Shown piece after piece: positions 1 to 5,430 of a DNA stretch of 5,640 bases. The notes beneath the pieces were generated by a model that saw only the letters and a list, made by a program, of their open reading frames with translations, did no database searches and was not told the origin of the DNA. Within the stretch, counting starts at the first letter, position 1. Each line of letters begins with the position of its first letter. The translations under genes were made by a program, and so were the position numbers. This stretch comes from an uncultured bacterium (lineage in GTDB: Bacteria; Verrucomicrobiota; Kiritimatiellia; UBA8416; CALETX01). The stretch is from assembly GCA_937920455.1 (NCBI GenBank), contig CALETX010000100.1, positions 1-5,640 of the forward strand, written 5' to 3'.

Positions 1-917
1 ATTCCCATACATGCACCCACGGCGCGTTCGGAGCTTTCGCAACAGGGATAGGCAACACCGACGCAGGCTTTGTGCTTGGAACCGGCAAACTACTGATTAA
101 GGTGCCGCCCACTTTCCGATTCGTGATCAATGGAGATATTCCGCAATTTGTCACGGGCAAGGATATCATCTTACGTATCATCGGCGATATAGGAGTTGAC
201 GGCGCAACTTACGCAGCCATGGAATTCTGCGGAGACACGGTCTCAAAGTTGAGCATCGAAGATCGTATGACGATCTGCAATATGGCCGTAGAAGCCGGAG
301 CCAAGAATGGGATCGTTGCTCCCGACGAAAAAACCCTGGCTTTTGTCAGCGGCCGGGCCCAACATCCATTTCAACCTGTATACGGAGACCCTGACGCAAA
401 AGTCTTCAAAACCCTCCTGTATGAAGCGTCGTCGTTCGAGCCATGCGTGGCAACACCTCACCTTCCCTCGAACTACTCTAGGGCAAGAGACTGCGCGGCT
501 GTAAAACTAGATCAGGCGTATATAGGATCATGCACAGGCGGAAAGATTTCTGACTTCAGAATGGCGGCGTCTGTTCTTATGGGAAGACGGGTTTCAATCA
601 AAACGTTCCTGGTACCCGCGACCGCGGAAGTTGCCCGAGCAATTAATAATGACAGGATCGGCGGGAAAACACTTGCTGACATTTTTTCCGAAGCGGGCTG
701 CGAGCCTCTTGCGCCGCCGTCCTGTGCAGCATGTCTTGGTGGTCCTGAAGATACCTATGGGCGGACCACTGGCAACGAAACTGTTATAAGCACGACAAAC
801 AGAAACTTTATAGGAAGGATGGGGTCAAAAGAGGCAAAAATATATCTCGCCTCGCCGTTCACCGTTGCCGCATCAGCGGTCACGGGTCGGATAACTGATC
901 CCAGAGATCTCTCGTGA
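1..917 (+). CDS. leuC: 3-isopropylmalate dehydratase large subunit, 5' end missing
   Basis: This is the catalytic subunit of the aconitase-superfamily enzyme that isomerises 2-isopropylmalate to 3-isopropylmalate in cytosolic leucine synthesis. The frame is open from the window edge: bases 1-2 fit the end of an Asp codon and base 3 begins SHTCTHGAFG, a conserved internal motif, so the GTG at 72 is not the start and roughly the first 110-120 residues lie outside. The three likely [4Fe-4S] cysteines are present: one in IGSCTGG (codon 531-533) and two in PSCAACLGG (codons 723-725 and 732-734). STTNRNFIGRMG and YLASPFTVAASAVTG near the end are also typical. From memory, the sequence resembles plant plastid isopropylmalate isomerase large subunits and the shorter 'archaeal-type' LeuC more than E. 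coli LeuC. The stop is TGA, and the small-subunit gene follows after 13 bp. The family is certain, but the exact substrate is not: homoaconitase or dimethylmalate dehydratase are close relatives. Confidence 0.9.
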   Translation, partial: SHTCTHGAFGAFATGIGNTDAGFVLGTGKLLIKVPPTFRFVINGDIPQFVTGKDIILRIIGDIGVDGATYAAMEFCGDTVSKLSIEDRMTICNMAVEAGAKNGIVAPDEKTLAFVSGRAQHPFQPVYGDPDAKVFKTLLYEASSFEPCVATPHLPSNYSRARDCAAVKLDQAYIGSCTGGKISDFRMAASVLMGRRVSIKTFLVPATAEVARAINNDRIGGKTLADIFSEAGCEPLAPPSCAACLGGPEDTYGRTTGNETVISTTNRNFIGRMGSKEAKIYLASPFTVAASAVTGRITDPRDLS

Positions 918-930
918 AAGGCAGCGCAAC

Positions 931-1485
931 GTGAAGACGTTCGAAGCCACTATAAGGGGAAAGGTTTATGTTCTCGGCGATAATATAGACACTGACCAGA
1001 TCATACCTGCCTGCTACCTGAACCTCGTTCCGACCATTCCTGACGAATACCGAAAGCTCGGCACCTATGCCTTGGCCGGACTTCCGAACGATCTTCCTCA
1101 TTTTGTTGAACCGGGTAAGGAGACGTCCGTATATCGAATCATAGTGGCGGGCAGAAACTTTGGGTGCGGATCGTCGAGGGAACATGCTCCTGTTGCTCTC
1201 GGCGCGGCAGGAGTCGCGGCGGTGGTCGCCGAGTCTTTTGCCCGGATTTTCTTCAGAAATGCCATAGCCACCGGCGAAATCCTTCCCATAGAGACTGTCC
1301 ATTCAGCCACAGAGGTGTTTGAAACAGGCGCTGAGGCAGAGTTGGATATGTCAAAACTGGTGCTCAGGAATCTGGCTACAGGTGCAACAGTCCCCATAAG
1401 GGATCCTGGGCCTGTCAGGGAAGTGATCGAGGCCGGCGGTATTTTTGGTTACGCCAGAAAAATGGGAATGATAAAGCCTTCGTGA
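931..1485 (+). CDS. leuD: 3-isopropylmalate dehydratase small subunit
   Basis: This 184-residue protein is the swivelling-domain subunit that completes the active site of the LeuC partner encoded just upstream. It begins with the family signature GDNIDTDQIIPA (residues 16-27), followed by YLNL (29-32), the loop position that governs substrate choice in this family. GRNFGCGSSREHAPVALGAAG carries the conserved Gly-Ser-Ser-Arg substrate-binding segment, and the C-terminal EAGGIFGYARKMGMI is typical. The protein is longer than the roughly 160-residue archaeal form because of an insert (GTYALAGLP...FVEPG) that I recall from plant plastid small subunits. GTG at 931 is chosen because AAAGG lies 9 bp upstream and no other start codon occurs between it and the leuC stop. 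The stop is TGA. Co-transcription and co-folding with the large subunit are expected. The YLNL loop matches neither the methanogen homoaconitase nor the methanogen isopropylmalate isomerase loop as I remember them, so substrate assignment rests on overall similarity. Confidence 0.9.
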   Translation: MKTFEATIRGKVYVLGDNIDTDQIIPACYLNLVPTIPDEYRKLGTYALAGLPNDLPHFVEPGKETSVYRIIVAGRNFGCGSSREHAPVALGAAGVAAVVAESFARIFFRNAIATGEILPIETVHSATEVFETGAEAELDMSKLVLRNLATGATVPIRDPGPVREVIEAGGIFGYARKMGMIKPS

Positions 1486-1551
1486 TCTCAGAAACGCAAT
1501 GTCGCCGCAGTTATGAGACTATTTTGAAGGTTTTCTAAAACATCAAAGAGG

Positions 1552-2511
1552 ATGAAGCAGGCTACGAACCAGGAGCAACCTCAAGTGCCACGGCCAGAAA
1601 CCCGTGTCATAGCTGTAGCCAATCAAAAAGGCGGAGTGGGCAAAACCACAACAGTCATAAACCTTGCCTCATGTCTGGCAATGCTCAAAAAAACCGTTCT
1701 GGTAGTGGATCTTGATCCTCAGGCCAATGCAACAAGCGGACTGGGGGTTCCTCATGACAATGCCGCCGGTTTGTATCGCGCGCTCATTGGTGAGCACCCG
1801 TCCGATTCACTTGCCGTCCCCACTCCCGTTGAGGGAGTCCACATTATCCCAGCCGATCTCGATCTTGCCGGCTCTGAGGTTGAAATTGCCCGCCTTGACA
1901 ACTACCTCCACTGCCTTGGCAGTGTCCTGGCTCCATTTGTCCAGAATAGAATATTTGATTTCGTCTTCGTGGATTGCCCGCCATCACTGGGGATTCTCAC
2001 GATGAATGCTCTTACGGCCGCGCATTCGATGTTAATTCCAATGCAATGCGAGTACTATGCGCTCGAAGGGCTGAGTGTGATCACCAGACTCATTGACCGC
2101 ATCCGCCTTGGAGGCGCAAATCCAACGCTTGAGATAGATGGCATAGTTATGACCATGTACGATGGTCGAACCAATCTCTCTCAAGCGGTCGTTGATGAAG
2201 TCAGAAAACATTTTGGAGAGAAAGTTTATCGCACCGTCATCCCCCGTAACGTGAGGCTCGGCGAGGCTCCAAGTTATGGCCAACCTGTGATCATCTACGA
2301 TAGCCATTCGACCGGCGCCAAGGCCTATTCCACGCTAGCCCGCGAGTTTCTGGCAAGAAACGCGGCGAGAGGAATAACGCCGACTAGACCCGAATGCTCT
2401 GCCGCAGGGGAAGGACCACAGCAATCCGCTGATGTTGTTAGCGGCAAGACGTCCTGCGAGCAACAACGTCCTTCGGAAGGCGATGCCTCGCCTCTTTCTT
2501 CAGTTTCTTGA
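1552..2511 (+). CDS. parA: ParA/Soj-family chromosome partitioning ATPase
   Basis: This is a cytoplasmic ATPase of the Soj/ParA/MinD class. Such proteins dimerise on ATP, bind DNA nonspecifically and, with ParB on parS sites, move or position the chromosome origin. The deviant Walker A motif KGGVGKTTT is at residues 26-34, the A' motif VVDLDPQANAT at 51-61 and the Walker B region VFVDCPPSLG at 139-148, so the ATPase looks intact. The conserved core ends near residue 270 (REFLARN). A further 49 residues are Ser/Pro/Gly/Gln-rich and resemble no domain I know; they make the protein longer than the usual 250-265 residues. The last 24 codons overlap the convergent deformylase gene. The ATG at 1552 has AAGAGG directly against it, which is poor spacing; GTG at 1585 has AGGAG nine bases upstream and would give a 308-residue protein that keeps all motifs. 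No parB follows, so a role in partitioning is inferred from family only. Confidence 0.9.
   Translation: MKQATNQEQPQVPRPETRVIAVANQKGGVGKTTTVINLASCLAMLKKTVLVVDLDPQANATSGLGVPHDNAAGLYRALIGEHPSDSLAVPTPVEGVHIIPADLDLAGSEVEIARLDNYLHCLGSVLAPFVQNRIFDFVFVDCPPSLGILTMNALTAAHSMLIPMQCEYYALEGLSVITRLIDRIRLGGANPTLEIDGIVMTMYDGRTNLSQAVVDEVRKHFGEKVYRTVIPRNVRLGEAPSYGQPVIIYDSHSTGAKAYSTLAREFLARNAARGITPTRPECSAAGEGPQQSADVVSGKTSCEQQRPSEGDASPLSSVS
1571..1587 (+). promoter_or_regulatory. candidate ribosome binding site and alternative GTG start of parA
   Basis: AGGAG at 1571-1575 lies nine bases before an in-frame GTG at 1585-1587 (Val12 of the longer form). This spacing is better than that of the ATG at 1552, where the purine stretch touches the start codon. 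No other start codon exists upstream because the frame has a TGA at 1525. The sequence alone does not decide between the two starts. Confidence 0.4.
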
Positions 2512-3019
2512 GGCGAGGAGCAGCGCTCAACTTCTGAACAGGCGACATATGATCAACGAGAAGCACACCTGCAAGATGTTCCATCTCGTGCAGTATCGCT
2601 CGCGCTAACAAGCCCCGACCCGCAACCTGTGTGCGCCTCCCCTCCAGGTCGGAGTAAGAGACCGTCACTTCATAGGGGCGCTCTAATTCGATAAATATTT
2701 CGGGAAAGCTCAGGCATCCTTCCTGGCCCACCTGCGTGCCGCGTGCATCTACAAGCTCGGGATTGATCAGAACAAGCGGCATGTAAACGTCAGGATTCTC
2801 CCGCTTGCCACCTCTGGCATCTAACTCTGCCGGGATTTCAATGACACATACAGCCTCCGGCCTGCCGACTTGGGAGGCTGCGAGGCCGAGCCCCTTTGCT
2901 CTGCGCATCGTATTCAACAGATCCTCGGCAAGTCGAACGATATCGCGATTTACATTCACAACCGGCGCAGCCTTTCGCCGTAGCGCCGGATGACCGTATA
3001 TCAGTATCTCATATGTCAA
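2438..3019 (-). CDS. def: peptide deformylase
   Basis: This cytoplasmic metalloenzyme removes the N-formyl group from nascent polypeptides at the ribosome. All three family motifs are present: motif I GLGLAASQ (residues 43-50), motif II EGCLS (100-104, metal ligand Cys102) and motif III HEMEH (144-148, metal ligands His144 and His148, catalytic Glu145). Motif III has Glu where many deformylases have Asp (HExDH), a conservative change. The 193-residue length includes a basic C-terminal tail rich in Lys and Arg (KKLKKEARHR onward), somewhat beyond the usual core. The start is TTG at 3017-3019, preceded by AAGGAG about eight bases upstream. It lies inside the last codons of the citrate synthase gene (11-bp overlap), which suggests translational coupling. 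The nearby ATG at 3012-3010 is out of frame and closes after three codons. The stop is TAA. The 3' end overlaps the convergent parA gene by 74 bp. Confidence 0.95.
   Translation of the reverse strand: MTYEILIYGHPALRRKAAPVVNVNRDIVRLAEDLLNTMRRAKGLGLAASQVGRPEAVCVIEIPAELDARGGKRENPDVYMPLVLINPELVDARGTQVGQEGCLSFPEIFIELERPYEVTVSYSDLEGRRTQVAGRGLLARAILHEMEHLAGVLLVDHMSPVQKLSAAPRLKKLKKEARHRLPKDVVARRTSCR
2486..2518. repeat. 9-bp perfect inverted repeat (stem-loop) at the parA/def convergent junction
   Basis: CCTCGCCTC at 2486-2494 pairs perfectly with GAGGCGAGG at 2510-2518 across a 15-base T-rich loop that itself repeats TTTCTT twice. It spans the parA stop codon and lies inside the def coding region (the Lys-rich tail). 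No T run follows the stem on either strand, so it is not a standard intrinsic terminator, though a GC-rich stem between convergent genes could still slow polymerase or shield 3' ends. Coding constraint on the repeated Lys/Glu codons could also produce it by chance. Confidence 0.4.
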
Positions 3020-4391
3020 ATCCGCTCTCCTTGAGCCAGTCGGCGAGATGTTTCCGAACCAATCTTATCATCTCCTGATCGGAGATAGGAGTGGTTCTGC
3101 CGCAAGCGTACTGGCGCATTATCCATTTGTGTATTCTTTTGATGCCCGGATGATCCTTATGAAGCTGAGCGCCACGACCAACTTTGTTGTGAATCCACAA
3201 AGCGATACCAGCCAGTCCGCTCTTGTCGGTAATTGAGATTGAAACCGGCCGGTTGAGAATCTTGGCCGTGTCAAAGATGTTGTATATTTCTTCATCCTTC
3301 AGCAATCCGTCCGCATGAATTCCAGCCCTTGTCATGTTGAAATCCCTGCCGACGATAGGCTGATTTGGAGGGATAGTTACGCCCAGCTCCTTTTCAAAAT
3401 ATTCGGCTATCTCGGTTATAACCGTCGTGTCAATGCCAAGGTCATTCCCCCTCAGCTCCAGATAACTCAACACTAAACTCTCCAATGGTGGATTCCCCGT
3501 GCGCTCACCTATGCCAAGTATTGTCCCGTTGGCTGCGCTGCAGCCATACAGCCAAGCCGTCACGGCATTAGCCGTAACGAGGTGAAAGTCATTATGGCCG
3601 TGCCACTCCATCCACTCCGAAGGCACTCCAGCATAGTATGCAAGACCGTATATCAGACCAGGCACAGACCTCGGCATTGCGACACCTGGAAAAGGCACGC
3701 CTAAACCCAGCGTGTCACATACGCGGATCTTGATAATAGACTTACTCTGTTCGGCCAACTTCATGAGTTCATGCGCGAACGGCACAACAAAACCGTAGAA
3801 ATCCGCTCTGGTGGCGTCTTCAAAGTGGCATCTCGGAATCACGCCAGCATCCAGAGCTTCTTTCACTATAGCCATGTAGGATTCCATGGCCTTCCTCCGC
3901 GTCATCTTGAGCTTCAGGAAGATATGATAATCAGAAACAGATGTCAGGACCCCGGTTTCCCTCAAGCCAAGCTTCTTTACAAGAGCCAAGTCATTCTTGT
4001 TGGCGCGTATCCAGCCGGTGACCTCCGGATAACGATAACCGAGCTCTTGCACCTGCTCGATGATCTTCTGATCCTTCTTCGTGTAGAGGAAGAATTCAGC
4101 CTGCCTGATCGCTCCTCCCGCTCCGCCAAGCCGGTGAAGCATTTTGTAGAGGTCCACCACTTGCTTGACTGTGTAGGGAGGCATAGACTGCTGGCCATCG
4201 CGAAACGAGGTATCGGTTATCCAGATCCTAGCCGGCATCCGCATCGGTACAAGGCGGTGATTGAAGCCGATCCGCGGGACCTCGGAATACGGGAAGATAT
4301 CTCTGAAAAGATCAGGTTCTGCTCGGTCTTCAAGCTGGACCGCATACGAGTCAAAATCAAACGTGTTGTAACCGGCATTGAACTTAAGCAT
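3009..4391 (-). CDS. Re-citrate synthase (DRE-TIM metallolyase family)
   Basis: This protein probably condenses acetyl-CoA with oxaloacetate to citrate with Re-face stereochemistry, feeding 2-oxoglutarate and glutamate synthesis in anaerobes. It belongs to the isopropylmalate/homocitrate synthase superfamily and is unrelated to the usual Si-citrate synthase. The 460 residues show the metal-binding TDTSFRDGQQS (59-69, with Arg64 and Asp65), RCHFEDATRAD (187-197), CDTLG (225-229), the metal-ligand motif HGHND (264-268) and GERTGNPPLE (295-304). The block RQAEFFLY, TSVSDYHIFLKL, GFVVPFAHELMKL and DFNMTRAGIHADGLLKDEEIYNIFDT fits my memory of the C. kluyveri and Syntrophus Re-citrate synthases much better than NifV or LeuA. 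No C-terminal LeuA regulatory domain is visible, so leucine feedback is unlikely. The ATG at 4391 has GGAGGT four bases upstream. The stop is TGA inside the start region of def. Homocitrate synthase is the main alternative. Confidence 0.82.
   Translation of the reverse strand: MLKFNAGYNTFDFDSYAVQLEDRAEPDLFRDIFPYSEVPRIGFNHRLVPMRMPARIWITDTSFRDGQQSMPPYTVKQVVDLYKMLHRLGGAGGAIRQAEFFLYTKKDQKIIEQVQELGYRYPEVTGWIRANKNDLALVKKLGLRETGVLTSVSDYHIFLKLKMTRRKAMESYMAIVKEALDAGVIPRCHFEDATRADFYGFVVPFAHELMKLAEQSKSIIKIRVCDTLGLGVPFPGVAMPRSVPGLIYGLAYYAGVPSEWMEWHGHNDFHLVTANAVTAWLYGCSAANGTILGIGERTGNPPLESLVLSYLELRGNDLGIDTTVITEIAEYFEKELGVTIPPNQPIVGRDFNMTRAGIHADGLLKDEEIYNIFDTAKILNRPVSISITDKSGLAGIALWIHNKVGRGAQLHKDHPGIKRIHKWIMRQYACGRTTPISDQEMIRLVRKHLADWLKESGFDI
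3025..3031 (-). promoter_or_regulatory. ribosome binding site of def, inside the citrate synthase gene
   Basis: Read on the minus strand this is AAGGAGAG, about eight bases before the TTG start of the deformylase gene. It lies within the final codons of the upstream gene. Its strength and spacing are the main reason for accepting the TTG as the start. Confidence 0.65.
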
Positions 4392-4395
4392 TTCT

Positions 4396-4401
4396 ACCTC
4401 C
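4396..4401 (-). promoter_or_regulatory. ribosome binding site of the Re-citrate synthase gene
   Basis: The minus strand reads GGAGGT followed by AGAA and the ATG. This is a near-perfect Shine-Dalgarno sequence at slightly short spacing, and it supports the chosen start. Confidence 0.7.
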
Positions 4402-4418
4402 GATGAATCAGGCCCGCC

Positions 4419-4447
4419 ACAATAACCCGAAATCGAATTTCTAGCAA
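4419..4447 (-). promoter_or_regulatory. weak candidate sigma-70 promoter for Re-citrate synthase and def
   Basis: On the minus strand TTGCTA (4447-4442) and TATTGT (4424-4419) are separated by 17 bp, each matching the consensus at four of six bases. The -10 element ends 27 bp before the start codon. Position and spacing are good but the match is weak and could be chance. Confidence 0.22.
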
Positions 4448-4689
4448 ATGGTTTTGAACCGATGGGACACGCCCCTGCAGCCCGACTCTTGCTCTAGGAG
4501 TACTCTGACATGTGTCGGCATACACTTTTTACATCTCTCGGGAGACAATGGTTGTTGACATTTATTTGCGCCTTAACTTTTTTCTGACCAAGACTTATGC
4601 GCCGCGCCGTGGCACTGTGATTGACAACCAAGAACCTCTGAACAATTGCTCGACTGAAAGTCATCTTCCTGCAAACGGCGGTATTTGGC

Positions 4690-5427
4690 TCATTTCTTGT
4701 CCTTAGGAGCCACTCTCGAAACGGCCAAAAAAAGGTCTTCGGCCGTAAGGGGCTTGGGAAGAACCACGTCCACACCCTTCGGCAGTTTCTTTTGGGCCAG
4801 CATAATGTCTCCAAAGCCGGTGAGGAGTATCACGCCCGTGCTCGGCCGAAAGGCTTTGATGCTGGCCGCCAGATCGTCGCCGACCATGTCAGGCATGGCT
4901 CGATCTGTTATAACAACGTCATAGGAGCCTGTCCGCGCCTTCTGCAGACCCGCTGTTCCGTTTTCGGCGGTTGTGACCGCGTGTCCCTCGGCAGAAAGCA
5001 TGCGCGACACCACGTCCAGTGTCCATGGCTCATCATCCACCACCAGAATGGATAGCTTTCTCGTCACTGGAACAGGATTTTTATATGAGTCGTCATCTCC
5101 ACCAGCCTCCCACACCGGCAAGGCGATTGTTACAGTCGTGCCCTTTCCTTTGACGCTTTTTACATCAAGGGAGCCGCCATACCCACGAACAACAGTGTTT
5201 GCCACTGTTAGCCCCATGCCGGTTCCGTCAAGACCTTTAGTGGAGAAGAACGGTTCCAAACAACGAGCCAGCACATCCTCGCTCATGCCCTCTCCAGTGT
5301 CCTGGATGTCAAGCACTACGGTTTTGTTTTCATTAAGCCTTGTGGAAATCGTCAGCCTGCCGCCGTTTGGCATGGCTTCTACCGCATTGATGATCAGACC
5401 CGCAATGCACTCTTCAAGATCTTGAGA
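4690..5427 (-). CDS. hybrid histidine kinase, part after the amber codon (HATPase_c plus receiver)
   Basis: This is the C-terminal 245 residues of a sensor kinase, in the same frame as the upstream part and separated from it by one TAG. It starts SQDLEECIAGLIINAVEAMPNGG, which contains the N box (Asn of INAVEAM). Counting from the Met at 5373, it continues with the G1 box DTGEGM (25-30), F box EPFFSTKG (40-47) and G2 box GTGMGL (50-55). A short linker leads to a complete receiver domain: acidic pair in VVDDEP (Asp113, Asp114), phosphoacceptor Asp157 in VITDRAMP, Thr185 in LLTGFG and Lys207 in PKPLT. The first start codon after the TAG is the ATG at 5373, which lies behind the N-box Asn, so restart there would give a receiver domain with a crippled ATPase domain. 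All motifs are intact and nothing else looks decayed. The stop is TGA. The signal sensed and the phosphorelay partner are unknown. Confidence 0.85.
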   Translation of the reverse strand, partial: SQDLEECIAGLIINAVEAMPNGGRLTISTRLNENKTVVLDIQDTGEGMSEDVLARCLEPFFSTKGLDGTGMGLTVANTVVRGYGGSLDVKSVKGKGTTVTIALPVWEAGGDDDSYKNPVPVTRKLSILVVDDEPWTLDVVSRMLSAEGHAVTTAENGTAGLQKARTGSYDVVITDRAMPDMVGDDLAASIKAFRPSTGVILLTGFGDIMLAQKKLPKGVDVVLPKPLTAEDLFLAVSRVAPKDKK

Positions 5428-5430
5428 CTA
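5428..5430 (-). other. in-frame amber (TAG) codon interrupting the histidine kinase gene
   Basis: Minus-strand codons read GTA AGG GGG TAG TCT CAA GAT CTT, giving PVRG, stop, SQDL. The frame is the same before and after, and the surrounding residues match one continuous family alignment with the stop in place of a single residue. A simple indel is therefore excluded. The possible causes are a nonsense mutation, a base-calling error beside the run of five G, or readthrough of UAG by a suppressor tRNA or as pyrrolysine. Confidence 0.85.

Larger units (their letters stand above)
4392..4689. other. intergenic region, no convincing gene
   Basis: This stretch separates the end of the histidine kinase gene from the start of the citrate synthase gene, both on the minus strand. 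Besides the ribosome binding site and weak promoter near its left end, it holds an 8-bp palindrome GAGTACTC (4498-4505), an inverted pair TGGTTGT/ACAACCA (4549-4555 and 4624-4630) and two TTGACA hexamers (4555-4560 and 4621-4626) without convincing -10 partners. I see no hairpin followed by a T run that would be a clear terminator for the kinase gene. A 25-codon plus-strand ORF (4510-4587) has a plausible ribosome binding site but no other support. The longer open frames here do not resemble proteins I know. Confidence 0.6.

Noticed and set aside
72..74. GTG at 72 as the start of leuC
   Set aside because: The frame is open to the window edge and bases 3-71 encode the conserved SHTCTHGAFGAFATGIGNTD block, so the gene begins upstream of the window.
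880..1302. 140-codon minus-strand open frame across the leuC/leuD junction
   Set aside because: It lies opposite well-conserved leuD sequence and its translation resembles no known protein.
1486..1551. Possible terminator between leuD and parA (TCTCA/TGAGA pair at 1486-1490 and 1514-1518)
   Set aside because: The stem is only 5 bp with a 23-base loop and no clean T run follows, so there is no real support for termination here.
2434..2467. GTTGTT/AACAAC inverted pair around the def stop codon
   Set aside because: It is a 6-bp AT-leaning pair with a 22-base loop in a coding overlap and is not distinguishable from chance.
3771..4406. 211-codon open frame on the plus strand antisense to the Re-citrate synthase gene
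   Set aside because: The minus-strand gene has conserved motifs throughout this stretch. The antisense translation shows no recognisable domain and is a by-product of codon bias.
4611..4625. Sigma-54-like promoter TGGCAC-N5-TTGAC on the plus strand
   Set aside because: The -24 half matches but the -12 half lacks the required GC, and no plus-strand gene lies downstream to be served.
4494..4814. 106-codon minus-strand frame reaching from the intergenic region into the kinase gene
   Set aside because: It overlaps the receiver domain in a different frame, its start region has no good ribosome binding site that I can see, and the translation has no recognisable features.
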